From Bacteroides ovatus (GTDB lineage: Bacteria; Bacteroidota; Bacteroidia; Bacteroidales; Bacteroidaceae): a stretch of 64,000 nt of DNA. Shown here piece after piece: positions 34,493-43,022 of this stretch (its first letter is position 1; each line of letters begins with the position of its first letter). The DNA lies in assembly GCF_001314995.1 (NCBI RefSeq), contig NZ_CP012938.1, positions 2,728,001 to 2,792,000 on the forward strand, in the 5' to 3' direction. The position numbers and the translations under genes were made by a program. The notes under the pieces were generated by a model, which saw nothing but the letters and a program-made list of their open reading frames with translations, did no database searches and was not told the origin of the DNA.

Positions 34493-34838
34493 TAAAAAGA
34501 TAAAAGAACAACTCTTTGAGCTTACAAATATATCGACCTTAATATTATATATCTGTTATCTTTTTATTTTTATAAACTTCATTGTCTCGCTTCAGATTAG
34601 GTAGAACTGCGGTCAATCTAATCCTAAGTTAGGCAATGAAGTTTTACATTCGCATGAGTTCTCGTTCAACATCCTCTGCAGATGTATAAAAAGTCTTTGT
34701 GATTTCCATAGTCACCCAACAGAGATTATCCGCAAAATTCACTACATTTGTATTTGCTTATCTATCAACCGGGCTAATCAAGTATTACAATTACTACACT
34801 ATCCGATTGATAATATCTAACTTGAAACAAAGGTGTAT
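34493..34838. other. Intergenic region with nested stem-loop after susD
   Basis: AAACTTCATTG (34574-34584) pairs with CAATGAAGTTT (34634-34644). Inside, GATTAG (34595-34600) can pair with CTAATC (34618-34623), and CCTAAGTTAGG (34623-34633) is itself a palindrome that competes with it. It may be the 3' end structure of the SusC/SusD transcript, although the T-run is short. Otherwise no gene is seen. Confidence 0.5.
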
Positions 34839-35588
34839 ATGAATACTGACTTTACAAACTTAACAACAGAAAATCTTTCTAATGAGCATTTATGCTGCAT
34901 TATCCGCAGCAAAAAGTCTCATCCTGGTATTGAAGCAAAACGGCAATGGCTTTCCGACCGGCTGAATGAAGGCCATGTCTTTAGAAAGTTAAACGCCAAA
35001 GCTACTGTTTTTATTGAATATGCCCCTCTTGAAACAGCTTGGGTTCCCGTCATCGGCGACAACTATTATTATCTGTATTGTTTATGGGTGCTAGGTAGCC
35101 CCCGAGGAAACGGATATGGGAAAGCATTAATAGAGTACTGTATAGCTGATGCCAAAGAAAAAGGTAGATCCGGCATTTGTATGCTTGGGGCAAAAAAACA
35201 GAAGAGCTGGCTTTCCGACCAATCATTTGCAAAGAAATTTGGTTTTGAGGTGGTTGACACTACTGATAACGGATATGAATTGCTTGCTCTTTCTTTCGAC
35301 GGAACAGTACCGCAATTTGCGCCAAATGCCAAAAATCTGAAAATAGAAAGTGAGGAACTGACGATTTATTATGATATGCAATGCCCCTACATCTATAAAT
35401 ACATTGAAATGATCAAACAATATTGTGAAACAAATGATGTCCCTGTTTCTTTTATTCAAGTAGATACGCTACAGAAAGCAAAAGAGTTACCGTGTGTTTT
35501 TAATAATTTTGCAGTATTTTATAAAGGAAGTTTTGAGACTGTGAATTTGCCACCTATCGACTATTTAAAAAGAATACTCAAAAAATAA
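34839..35588 (+). CDS. GNAT acetyltransferase with YoaP-like C-terminal domain
   Basis: A 249-residue protein from ATG 34839 (MNTDFTNLTTENL). The GNAT core includes the acetyl-CoA loop as LGSPRGNGYGKALIEYCIADAKEKG (Q/R-x-x-G-x-G/A variant, about residues 87-111) and SFAKKFGFEVV. The remaining 80 residues match the YoaP-type extension: LTIYYDMQCPYIYKYIEMIKQYC then PVSFIQVDTLQKAKELPCVFNNFAVFY, with a thioredoxin-like pattern. Such proteins are found in many anaerobes, and the substrate is unknown. It stands alone and ends at a strong bidirectional terminator. Confidence 0.8.
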   Translation: MNTDFTNLTTENLSNEHLCCIIRSKKSHPGIEAKRQWLSDRLNEGHVFRKLNAKATVFIEYAPLETAWVPVIGDNYYYLYCLWVLGSPRGNGYGKALIEYCIADAKEKGRSGICMLGAKKQKSWLSDQSFAKKFGFEVVDTTDNGYELLALSFDGTVPQFAPNAKNLKIESEELTIYYDMQCPYIYKYIEMIKQYCETNDVPVSFIQVDTLQKAKELPCVFNNFAVFYKGSFETVNLPPIDYLKRILKK

Positions 35589-35590
35589 GA

Positions 35591-35634
35591 AATACAATCC
35601 TGACTTTTCCCATTAATTATCAGGATTGTATTTT
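35591..35634. terminator. Bidirectional terminator between the GNAT and M28 genes
   Basis: AATACAATCCTGA (35591-35603) pairs perfectly with TCAGGATTGTATT (35620-35632) over 13 bp with a 16-base loop. The flanking T-runs serve both convergent genes. Confidence 0.88.
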
Positions 35635-35644
35635 ATCTGCTTCA

Positions 35645-36646
35645 TTAAAAAGACTTCTCATTTGCCATCTTCCACATATTGAGAAAAGAGGCTTTAGTGA
35701 TTTCTACGACCTTATCCCAATTCAATCGGTCAGCATGATCGGAAGGCTGGTGATAATCAGGATGCCCGTCCGTATGATACCAGATGATCGGAATACCTAC
35801 TTTGGCAAACGAACCATTATCACTTCCTCCTATCGGATTTTCCCAGGCGCGGTAATCCGGTTCCAATTGCAAACCGTATTTTCTGATATCCTCTTTCAAC
35901 CAATCCTCAAAGACCGGATGGGCGGCTGTATAAAAATAAACGACCTGTTTAGGCTGTTGAGGTTTGTTATTACGGCCAATCATGTCAAAGTTCAGATAGC
36001 CTTTGATTTGAGATAGGAAAGGACAAGTTTGTACAAAATATTTAGAGCCAAGCAGTCCTTTTTCTTCTCCATCCCAAAAAGCAAAGATTACATTTCTTTC
36101 GGGTTGCTGTCCACTGGCTAAAAAGGCTCTTGCTATTTGCAGCACTGCCGATACACCGGAAGCATTATCGTCAGCACCATTGTATATTTGGTCGCCATCG
36201 AGTGCAGGATCAATACCTAAATGGTCGAAATGCGCCCCCACAATCACATATTCTTTGGTATTTTTACCAGGAATCATTCCCAATACATTCCTCATGGAAA
36301 GCTTCTGATGAACTTCCTGTTTCAGTTTAACTATGGAATCAGGATGCACTTCCAGACGTCCTTTTTTCTGACGTTCTTTACGGTAAGCATCAAAAGGCTG
36401 GAAATAGCTGTCAGCCAAAGGTGATACTCCCATCCATTGTAATAAAGAAGCAATATACTCCGAGGTCACACGTGAACCATGAAAACCTGCCTCACGGCCT
36501 TGCAATTCATCACTAGCCAAAAAGTTGATAGTAGCTTCGGCAGAGGAACGGTTGATACTCTGCAACCCTTTTTCTACGTTAGTTTGGGCAGATAACAACA
36601 ATGAAAAATTACACAAAAAAGAGAGAAGCAGAATGTTTTTCTTCAT
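35645..36646 (-). CDS. Secreted M28-family zinc peptidase
   Basis: A 333-residue exported enzyme with a signal peptide (MKKNILLLSFLCNFSLLLSAQ). The metal-binding residues of the M28 aminopeptidase fold are visible in order: His in GAHFDHLG, Asp in NGADDNASGVS, the Glu pair in WDGEEKGLLGS, Asp in LNFDMIGR, and the final His in IWYHTDGHPDYH. It probably removes N-terminal residues from peptides in the periplasm or outside the cell, with two zinc ions. It is a monocistronic gene on the minus strand, preceded at a distance by the broken LRR gene. Confidence 0.9.
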   Translation of the reverse strand: MKKNILLLSFLCNFSLLLSAQTNVEKGLQSINRSSAEATINFLASDELQGREAGFHGSRVTSEYIASLLQWMGVSPLADSYFQPFDAYRKERQKKGRLEVHPDSIVKLKQEVHQKLSMRNVLGMIPGKNTKEYVIVGAHFDHLGIDPALDGDQIYNGADDNASGVSAVLQIARAFLASGQQPERNVIFAFWDGEEKGLLGSKYFVQTCPFLSQIKGYLNFDMIGRNNKPQQPKQVVYFYTAAHPVFEDWLKEDIRKYGLQLEPDYRAWENPIGGSDNGSFAKVGIPIIWYHTDGHPDYHQPSDHADRLNWDKVVEITKASFLNMWKMANEKSF

Positions 36647-36682
36647 GATCTATATAAGATTTAAGAAACAATCGTCCATACT

Positions 36683-37810
36683 TTACTTATTTTCAACTAT
36701 CCAGTTTTTATCATTCAAGATATTTCTATTACAATCATCTGCTCCCGGATTATCATTAAAAGAAATCCGATATTGCCGGGGAGGAGTCGGATAATAAATA
36801 GCAGGTTCCAGCACTTGCCCCAAGGAATCAAACAGTGTATTCAAGGCATCCTCATCCAATTGATTCGAGTGGCAATAAAGATGTTCTAACAGACTTCCTT
36901 GCGGTACCATTAAACGAGTTAGCTGATTATGTTCACAACGCAATTCACTAATATTAGAGTTATCGGACAGATCAAGTTCGGTCAATTTGTTGTATGAGCA
37001 ACTTAATTCCCTTAAAGAAGGGCAACATTTCAATATATCAGTAATTGATTGGAAAGCACATCCTTGTATCAATATCGCAGAAATTGAAGTCTTCTCGTTC
37101 AATTCCAGATGTGACAATACTTCATTAGAACTCAAATCAATATCGCGCAATGCCGGCAAGCTTTTAAGGGAAAGGGAAGAAAAACCATTATAAGAACAAT
37201 ATAAACTTTCCGCTTCCGGATGACTACCAAACTCTATTGAAGTCAATTTGGGATTAGAATAAACTTGTATAGATCGCAATCGGAAACAATCCTCAATCTC
37301 CAAATGCTCCAAATCAGTGAAACTACCGATATTAATACTTTCCACATTAGGACAGAAGGTATTCAAGTCCAATTCGCGAGTATCAGAAATGCTATTCAAA
37401 GCCAGTGATTTCATTCGCGGCATATTTCCCAAATAAAGATGACTCAAAGGAAGAAGCAAACCACTTATATCGATAAGCTACAGCTCTTCAGCCCAAATCC
37501 TCACTTCATATAACCCTTTATTTCCATATCTATATACCACTCCGCCACTCATTGAAGAAGGATCTTCTATTTTCTGTATACGACCGTTTCCCCAATCTAT
37601 CACCATTCGTCCCCCACTTGCTACAATGTCCAACTGCCGCCAGTCTCCTACAACATTCACTGTAAAGCGAATCGTGTTTTCATCTGTCAATGCCGGAAAT
37701 TCAAAATCATCTCCAAACACTCTGTTATCCGTATCTTTACAGGCAGCAAGGGTAGTGAATAAGATAACCACCCACATACTCCGAACGAATAATATACTCT
37801 GTCTTTTCAT
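36683..37810 (-). pseudogene. Leucine-rich-repeat lipoprotein gene interrupted by an in-frame amber codon
   Basis: Two open stretches, 37810 to 37478 (110 residues) and the downstream part to 36683, lie in the same frame and are separated only by TAG at 37478-37480. The reading passes WAEEL-stop-LIDISGLLLPLSHLYLGN. The first part has a lipoprotein signal (lipobox TLAAC) and a short beta domain (FTVNVVGDWRQLDI). The second holds leucine-rich repeats with periodic L-x-x-L/I patterns (LRELSCSYNKLTELDLSDNSNISELRCEHNQLTRL) and ends NWIVENK. The intact product would be about 375 residues, a secreted BspA-like surface LRR protein. Both halves look undamaged, so the mutation is recent or the codon is read through. 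Confidence 0.8.
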
Positions 37811-37833
37811 CTTATATTTGAGTTAGTAACATA

Positions 37834-37841
37834 CAAAAGTA
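37834..37841 (-). promoter_or_regulatory. -7 box of the LRR pseudogene
   Basis: The minus strand reads TACTTTTG, 23 bases before the ATG at 37810. It faces the divergent box at 37886-37893. Confidence 0.55.
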
Positions 37842-37885
37842 CGAAAGAAATAGATAGCATACACGATAGAATACAAATTTATAAG

Positions 37886-37893
37886 TAACTTTG
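37886..37893 (+). promoter_or_regulatory. -7 box of the 37925-39833 gene group
   Basis: TAACTTTGC is an exact box. The predicted start near 37899 excludes the in-frame TTG at 37901 as a practical start and favours ATG 37925. Confidence 0.68.
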
Positions 37894-37924
37894 CACAAAA
37901 TTGATTGGTAACTGTTATATTGTC

Positions 37925-38368
37925 ATGTGGATACTTATTATAAGTCTGGTGTTGCTGGGTGTCATTGCGCTGATAGCCGGAATTATCCGCAACAAAAGAC
38001 TGCAAAAGAAAATAGAAAAGGGCGAACTGGACCGTATGCCGGAAGTGAAGGAAGTAGATGTGGAATGCTGCGGACAACACGAAGTATGCGAACGGGATAG
38101 CCTGCTGGCAGCTGTCAGCAAAAAGATAGAATATTACGATGACGAAGAACTGGACCAGTTCATTGGCAAGGCAGGAGATGCGTATACAGAAGAAGAAACA
38201 GAAATGTTTCGGGATGTATTGTATACGACACTGGATGTAGAAGTGGCCGGATGGGTACGTAGCCTTCAGCTCCGTGGCATTGAACTACCGGATGATCTCA
38301 AAGACGAAGTTTTTCTGATTATCGGAGAAAGAAGAAACATAGAAGTAAAAAAGGCAGATGACAGGTGA
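37925..38368 (+). CDS. Membrane-anchored acidic protein of unknown function
   Basis: A 147-residue protein from ATG 37925. One N-terminal membrane span (about residues 1-22, MWILIISLVLLGVIALIAGI) is followed by a basic stop-transfer RNKRLQKKIEKG and a mostly acidic, helical cytoplasmic part with a cysteine cluster ECCGQHEVCERD (about 46-57) that could bind a metal. It overlaps the metal ABC permease gene by 11 bases, so both are translated together and a role in metal handling is a reasonable guess. I do not recognise the family. Confidence 0.75.
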   Translation: MWILIISLVLLGVIALIAGIIRNKRLQKKIEKGELDRMPEVKEVDVECCGQHEVCERDSLLAAVSKKIEYYDDEELDQFIGKAGDAYTEEETEMFRDVLYTTLDVEVAGWVRSLQLRGIELPDDLKDEVFLIIGERRNIEVKKADDR

Positions 38369-39182
38369 TGTGATGGATTTACTACAATATACATTCTTTC
38401 AACACGCCCTATTGGGAAGTCTGCTGGCAAGCATTGCCTGTGGGATTATCGGTACATATATTGTAACCCGCCGCCTGGTATTTATCAGCGGAGGAATCAC
38501 TCATGCTTCTTTCGGAGGGATCGGGTTAGGATTGTTTGCCGGAATTTCTCCGATACTCTCGGCAGCCGTATTCTCGGTATTATCGGCTTTTGGTGTCGAG
38601 TGGCTTAGCAGACGGAAAGATATGCGCGAAGATTCTGCCATTGCAGTATTCTGGACGTTAGGGATGGCACTCGGAATTATGTTCAGCTTCCTGTCGCCGG
38701 GATTTGCGCCTGACTTATCAGCTTACCTCTTCGGCAATATCCTGACTATCAACCAAATTGACTTATGGATGCTCGGCATATTGGCACTGATACTGACCGG
38801 ATTCTTTTATCTGTTTATCCGCCCTATCGTATATATTGCTTTTGACCGTGAGTTTGCACGTTCGCAAAAGATTCCGGTAGAGATATTCGAATATGTGTTG
38901 ATGATGTTCATTGCGCTGACAATTGTAGCCTGCCTGCGTATGGTAGGCATCGTACTGGCCATTTCTCTTCTCACCATTCCACAGATGACAGCCAACTTGT
39001 TCACTTATAGTTTCAAGAAGATTATCTGGTTATCAATTGGCATCGGTTTCTTGGGCTGCCTGGGTGGATTATTTATTTCTTATCACTGGAAAGTCCCTTC
39101 GGGAGCTTCCATCATATTCTTCTCTATCCTGATTTACGCTGTTTGTAAAATCGGAAAGAGTTGTTGCAGGAAAAAGTCATAA
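38358..39182 (+). CDS. Metal ABC transporter permease (ZnuB/MntB type)
   Basis: A 274-residue permease of the ABC-3 family with about eight membrane spans. Typical segments are LGSLLASIACGIIGTYIVTRRLVFISGGITHASFGGIGLG near the start, SAIAVFWTLGMALGIMF, and VGIVLAISLLTIPQMTANL. Members move zinc, manganese or iron across the inner membrane. No ATPase or binding protein is adjacent, so partners must be elsewhere. The start could be ATG 38358 or the internal ATG 38373; the upstream gene overlaps it by 11 bases. Confidence 0.88.
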   Translation: MTGDVMDLLQYTFFQHALLGSLLASIACGIIGTYIVTRRLVFISGGITHASFGGIGLGLFAGISPILSAAVFSVLSAFGVEWLSRRKDMREDSAIAVFWTLGMALGIMFSFLSPGFAPDLSAYLFGNILTINQIDLWMLGILALILTGFFYLFIRPIVYIAFDREFARSQKIPVEIFEYVLMMFIALTIVACLRMVGIVLAISLLTIPQMTANLFTYSFKKIIWLSIGIGFLGCLGGLFISYHWKVPSGASIIFFSILIYAVCKIGKSCCRKKS

Positions 39183-39195
39183 TAATAGATAGTAT

Positions 39196-39609
39196 ATGGA
39201 AATCAAAATTCAATCACTGGAAAGTATCCATGAAGCAGCCCGTGAATTTATCGCTGCTATGGGCGACAACACTGTATTTGCTTTATACGGAAAGATGGGT
39301 GCCGGCAAAACGACATTTGTCAAAGCACTCTGCGAAGAATTGGGCGTAACGGATGTTATCACTTCTCCTACTTTTGCTATTGTCAACGAATACCGTTCGG
39401 ACGAAACCGGAGAGTTAATCTATCACTTCGATTTTTACCGCATCAAGAAACTAAGCGAAGTGTATGACATGGGCTACGAAGACTATTTCTACAGTGGCGC
39501 TCTCTGCTTTATCGAATGGCCGGAACTGGTAGAAGAATTACTTCCGGGAAATGCCGTAAAAGTAACGATTGAAGAACTGGAAGACGGAAATAGAGTAATC
39601 AAACTATGA
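39196..39609 (+). CDS. tsaE: tRNA threonylcarbamoyladenosine biosynthesis ATPase TsaE
   Basis: A 137-residue P-loop protein. Walker A is GKMGAGKTT at residues 32-40, followed by the TsaE signature [10 protein letters not shown] (about 57-66) and FDFYRIKK, and [18 protein letters not shown] as the Walker-B-like WPE motif. It works with TsaB and TsaD in making t6A at position 37 of ANN-decoding tRNAs. It is the usual length, and the next gene overlaps its stop by four bases. Confidence 0.95.
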   Translation: MEIKIQSLESIHEAAREFIAAMGDNTVFALYGKMGAGKTTFVKALCEELGVTDVITSPTFAIVNEYRSDETGELIYHFDFYRIKKLSEVYDMGYEDYFYSGALCFIEWPELVEELLPGNAVKVTIEELEDGNRVIKL

Positions 39610-39833
39610 CCGGACAATATATCGTACAAGGAATCTTTGCGCTAGCAGGAATCGTCTCCCTGTTGGCGTCATTGCTGAACTGGGACTGGTTCTTTACAAC
39701 GCGCAACGCACAAACCATTGTCCGGAATGTAGGACGCAACCGGGCAAGGCTCTTCTATGGAATACTGGGAATTATCATCATTGGAATGGCTGTATTCTTC
39801 TTTGTGGAAACACGGAAAGCCATAGGAGGATAA
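39606..39833 (+). CDS. Small two-span membrane protein, Imm17-like
   Basis: A 75-residue protein that overlaps the stop of tsaE by four bases (ATGA). Two spans at about residues 5-24 and 50-67 flank a polar loop with [25 protein letters not shown]. The pattern matches the family labelled immunity protein 17 in databases, as I remember it. No toxin gene is nearby, and the tight coupling to tsaE suggests a housekeeping membrane protein, so the immunity name should not be taken as function. Confidence 0.7.
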   Translation: MTGQYIVQGIFALAGIVSLLASLLNWDWFFTTRNAQTIVRNVGRNRARLFYGILGIIIIGMAVFFFVETRKAIGG

Positions 39834-39876
39834 TATGTTTTTAAGAGAATCCTTTTGTTTTCTTCCCATTTTTTAC

Positions 39877-39884
39877 TATTTTTG
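39877..39884 (+). promoter_or_regulatory. -7 box of the MNT/HEPN pair
   Basis: TATTTTTG is an exact box, followed by a strong AAAGGAGG ribosome-binding site before the GTG start at 39905. Confidence 0.6.
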
Positions 39885-39904
39885 TATGAAAGGAGGATAG
39901 AAAA

Positions 39905-40198
39905 GTGAAAACAACCAATGAATATCTTACAAAAATTCGCCAATTCAAACAACAGTTTGCCGAGAAATATGGAATTATTTCTATTGGTATTTTTGGTTCT
40001 GTTGCCCGTGGAGAGCAACATGAAGAGAGTGATTTGGATGTTTTTGTTGAACTAAAGGATCCGGACCCTTTTATTATGTTTGATATTAAAGAAGAACTGG
40101 AACGTATATGTAACTGCAAAATAGACCTCCTTCGTTTGCGTAAAAACCTCCGTTCACTTATTTCCCAAAGAATAGCAAGAGATGGAATATACGCTTAA
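39905..40198 (+). CDS. mntA: MntA-type nucleotidyltransferase antitoxin
   Basis: A 97-residue minimal nucleotidyltransferase. The catalytic signature GSVARGEQHEESDLDVFVE gives the G-S pair at residues 31-32 and metal-binding Asp43 and Asp45. The start is GTG 39905, chosen because a strong Shine-Dalgarno lies seven bases upstream. In known pairs MntA adds AMP to a tyrosine of the HEPN partner and blocks its RNase activity. The partner gene overlaps its 3' end by 17 bases. The pair is inserted between the tsaE group and the MoxR-associated locus, a typical place for an accessory module. Confidence 0.88.
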   Translation: MKTTNEYLTKIRQFKQQFAEKYGIISIGIFGSVARGEQHEESDLDVFVELKDPDPFIMFDIKEELERICNCKIDLLRLRKNLRSLISQRIARDGIYA

Positions 40199-40559
40199 AG
40201 AAGAAATCCAAGACAAGTTTCTCCAAATATCAGAATCAATATCTATCATTGAAGAAAGGTGTAAGAACATTCAGAACGTAGATGATTTTTTGTTATCACC
40301 TTGGGGAATGACCATCTTAGACGCATGCATCATGCGAATCCAAGTAATAGGAGAAACGATTAAGGCTGTTGACGACAAAACACAAAAGAACTTTCTTAAA
40401 GATTATCCCCAAATTCCATGGGCAAAGGTTATTGGATTAAGAAATATCATTTCTCATGAATATGCTAACATTGACTACGAGATTATCTGGGTAGTCATAC
40501 AAAAACATCTTCCTCCTTTAAAAGAGACAGTTGAACAAATTATAAAAGACTTATCATAG
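40182..40559 (+). CDS. hepT: HepT-type HEPN RNase toxin
   Basis: A 125-residue helical HEPN protein. The catalytic R-x4-H motif reads RNIISHEY, with Arg87 and His92, and Tyr94 is the usual position for AMP addition by MntA. HEPN dimers of this type cut RNA when the antitoxin is absent. It overlaps the mntA gene by 17 bases, so the two are co-translated. Its stop codon directly abuts that of the convergent DUF58 gene, leaving no room for a terminator. Confidence 0.88.
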   Translation: MEYTLKEEIQDKFLQISESISIIEERCKNIQNVDDFLLSPWGMTILDACIMRIQVIGETIKAVDDKTQKNFLKDYPQIPWAKVIGLRNIISHEYANIDYEIIWVVIQKHLPPLKETVEQIIKDLS

Positions 40560-41864
40560 TAGTTGTCGTGACTTCATCTCCAGATACTTATTAATCACAT
40601 CAATCGAAAGATTCTCCGGTGTAGTTAATAAAGAATAGATTCCATGTTGTTTCAAAGTAGATACAATCAGCCGCTTCTCGTAAGCGAACTTTTCTGCAAT
40701 CACGTGACGATAGTAGCTTTCCGTATCTTTTGCCGGTTGGGCGATATATTCCTTCAAATCGACATCTTCAAAAAAGACTACGAGCAAACGGTGTTGGCGG
40801 TTTAGTTGTTTCAGGTAAGATAATTGACGGTTCATTCCTCCTATGCTCGAGAAGTTAGTATATAGTACCAGCAGGCTACGCTTACTGACATGTTTGTTCA
40901 AATGAACGCAAAGAGCCGAGAAGTCCGTCTCCCCGAAAGTGGTCTGCTGGCTATAAAGACTTTCCAGCAATGTCTGCATATATCCCGGTTGCTTGGAAGC
41001 AGGCACGAAAGTATCGAAGTGTTCATCGAAAGTCACTAATCCGGCTTTATCTTCTTTCCGCATGGCAACATACGAAAGCACCAGCGAAGCATTAATTGCA
41101 TAATCCAGCAAGGTCATTCCACGGAAAGCTTGCTGCATCACTCTACCTTTATCGATCACATTATAAATCTGCTGTGAACGTTCGTCTTGGTACACATTCA
41201 CCATAAGTTCATGCCGGCGGGCACTTGCTTTCCAGTTAATCGTACGGTAATCATCCCCCTTTACATACTCTTTAATCTGCTCAAACTCCGTATGATGCCC
41301 AACCCGGCGAATACGTTTTATTCCCAATTCTGTCAGATTATCACTTATTGCCAGCAATTCATATTGATGGAGCATCAGATATGACGGGTACACTTTGATA
41401 TCCAAAGGTTCTGCACAAGTATAGCGCCGGGATATAAAGCCGATTTTTCCGGTCACAAAAACTCTGATATGACCGAAAGAGTAAACGCCACGATGAGTAG
41501 GTCGAAGACGATAGGTAACTGTTTTTCCCTCGTTTGCTCCAAGCTTCACCTGAAAGTCGACATCACGTTTCTGAAAGATAAAAGGGATCTCATCTATGAT
41601 TTCTAAAGATACAGGATGCGGATAACTACTTTCTACTCGAATACTTACTTCATTTTCGTCGCCATTAGAGAAACGGTCGGCACACTGACGGAAAGCACGG
41701 ATTCCACGAATACGATAAAGAGAATATACGTCTGCCAGTACCACCAAAAGCAAGACAAAGAGTGCCCACTGCCCGATAACAAAGAACGGAGCAAAAACAT
41801 ATCCGCTACCCAACAACAGGATAACCAGGACAAGGGCAATATAGAAACGACGAGTTAGAAACAA
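40554..41864 (-). CDS. DUF58 protein of the MoxR locus
   Basis: A 436-residue protein with two N-terminal spans (about residues 7-24 and 31-50), then a beta domain and the DUF58 hallmark YRTINWKASARRHELMVNVY (about 212-231), followed by a von Willebrand A-like fold (SLLVLYTNFSSIGGM). The only usable start is TTG at 41864, because upstream in-frame codons reach a stop soon. DUF58 genes accompany MoxR ATPases in many bacteria, and the pair is thought to assemble or insert partner proteins. A repeat-rich 172-base gap separates it from moxR. Confidence 0.85.
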   Translation of the reverse strand: MFLTRRFYIALVLVILLLGSGYVFAPFFVIGQWALFVLLLVVLADVYSLYRIRGIRAFRQCADRFSNGDENEVSIRVESSYPHPVSLEIIDEIPFIFQKRDVDFQVKLGANEGKTVTYRLRPTHRGVYSFGHIRVFVTGKIGFISRRYTCAEPLDIKVYPSYLMLHQYELLAISDNLTELGIKRIRRVGHHTEFEQIKEYVKGDDYRTINWKASARRHELMVNVYQDERSQQIYNVIDKGRVMQQAFRGMTLLDYAINASLVLSYVAMRKEDKAGLVTFDEHFDTFVPASKQPGYMQTLLESLYSQQTTFGETDFSALCVHLNKHVSKRSLLVLYTNFSSIGGMNRQLSYLKQLNRQHRLLVVFFEDVDLKEYIAQPAKDTESYYRHVIAEKFAYEKRLIVSTLKQHGIYSLLTTPENLSIDVINKYLEMKSRQLL

Positions 41865-41866
41865 AT

Positions 41867-42026
41867 GATTTATGAATTATAATTTATGATTTATAATTTC
41901 TTCAACTTACAATTTACAATTTACGTACAGTTTATAATTTACGATTTATGATTTCTTCGATTTATGTTATGAATAGGGTCAGACATCCAACGCGCAGCCC
42001 AAATCATAAATCAGAATTCATAAATC
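41867..42026. repeat. 26-bp inverted repeat made of GATTTATGA units inside the MoxR operon
   Basis: 41867-41892 and 42001-42026 match as inverted repeats at 24 of 26 positions. Both arms and the space between are built from degenerate TTTATGA/TTTACAA units, such as ATTTATGATT. The region lies between two genes of one operon. Confidence 0.7.
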
Positions 42027-42036
42027 ATAAATCTTT

Positions 42037-43011
42037 TCATTTCGGGACTTCCACTTTATCAATTAAGCGTTGTGTCACTTTCACCGGTGAATAGCCTTCC
42101 ATTTCAGCTTCCGCAGTCAGGATCAGACGGTGCTGAAGTACATAAGGAGCTACAAACTTGATATCTTCCGGTGTCACAAAATCACGTCCCTGCAAAAGAG
42201 CATACGCTTTCGACGATTGCAGCATGGCTACAGATGCACGTGGAGAAGCTCCCAAATATACAGCTTTACTGGTACGGGTCTGCTGCACAATCAATGCGAT
42301 ATATTGGAGCAACGTGCGGTCTACAAATACCTGATTCATAAAAGCACGGAGCGACAACAGTTCTTCTTTGGTAATAGCGGGAGTAATGTCGTCCAACTTC
42401 ACCAATGCGGCATTGGTATGATGACGTTCCAAGATATTCACTTCCTCTTCCAATGAAGGATAATCCATCGTTATCTTCATCAGAAAACGGTCGAGTTGTG
42501 CTTCGGGAAGTTTGTATGTTCCCTCCTGCTCTACCGGATTCTGGGTAGCCAAAATCGTATAAAGATCTCCCATCCGGTGAGTCGTTCCATCAATACTGAT
42601 CTGGCGCTCTCCCATTACCTCAAACAAGGCAGCCTGTGTCTTGGCAGGAGCACGGTTGATTTCATCGACCAATACAATATCCGCAAAAATCGGTCCCTGA
42701 TGAAAATCAAAACCATTCGTTTTCATATTAAACACAGTCGTACCTAATACGTCACTCGGCATTAAATCCGGAGTGAACTGAACACGACTGAAGTCTGCAT
42801 CAATCAGACGAGCTGTCAGACGGGCCAACAGTGTCTTCGCAACTCCCGGAACACCTTCTATCAATACGTGTCCATTCGCCAAAATTGCCGTCAGTACCAA
42901 ATCCACTGTCTGCTCCTGCCCTACTATGACGGAAGCAATCCGGTCTTTCAACTCTTGTATCTTCTCGGAAAAGAGAGTTAAATCTACTCGCTGTTCTGTA
43001 TTCTCTTCCAT
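42037..43011 (-). CDS. MoxR-family AAA+ ATPase
   Basis: A 324-residue AAA+ protein. Walker A is EGVPGVAKTLLAR near residues 54-66, Walker B is VLVDEINRAPAKTQAAL near residues 115-131, and the sensor 1 and arginine regions follow (TILATQNPVEQEGTYKLPEAQLDRFLMKI). A helical lid domain contains LGASPRASVAMLQSSKAYAL. MoxR ATPases act as chaperones for metal centres or membrane complexes. It is preceded by DUF4350 (11 bases) and followed by DUF58 after the repeat-rich gap. Confidence 0.93.
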   Translation of the reverse strand: MEENTEQRVDLTLFSEKIQELKDRIASVIVGQEQTVDLVLTAILANGHVLIEGVPGVAKTLLARLTARLIDADFSRVQFTPDLMPSDVLGTTVFNMKTNGFDFHQGPIFADIVLVDEINRAPAKTQAALFEVMGERQISIDGTTHRMGDLYTILATQNPVEQEGTYKLPEAQLDRFLMKITMDYPSLEEEVNILERHHTNAALVKLDDITPAITKEELLSLRAFMNQVFVDRTLLQYIALIVQQTRTSKAVYLGASPRASVAMLQSSKAYALLQGRDFVTPEDIKFVAPYVLQHRLILTAEAEMEGYSPVKVTQRLIDKVEVPK

Positions 43012-43022
43012 AAATTTCTTCT

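Noticed and set aside
39606..39833. Immunity protein of a polymorphic toxin system
   Set aside because: No toxin or secretion gene is nearby and the gene overlaps tsaE, so the label reflects family naming rather than context.
41867..42026. A second invertible promoter segment
   Set aside because: The inverted arms are built from simple AT-rich units, lie inside an operon, and carry neither the AGTTC-N5-GAACT motif nor a -7 box; left as a repeat finding only.
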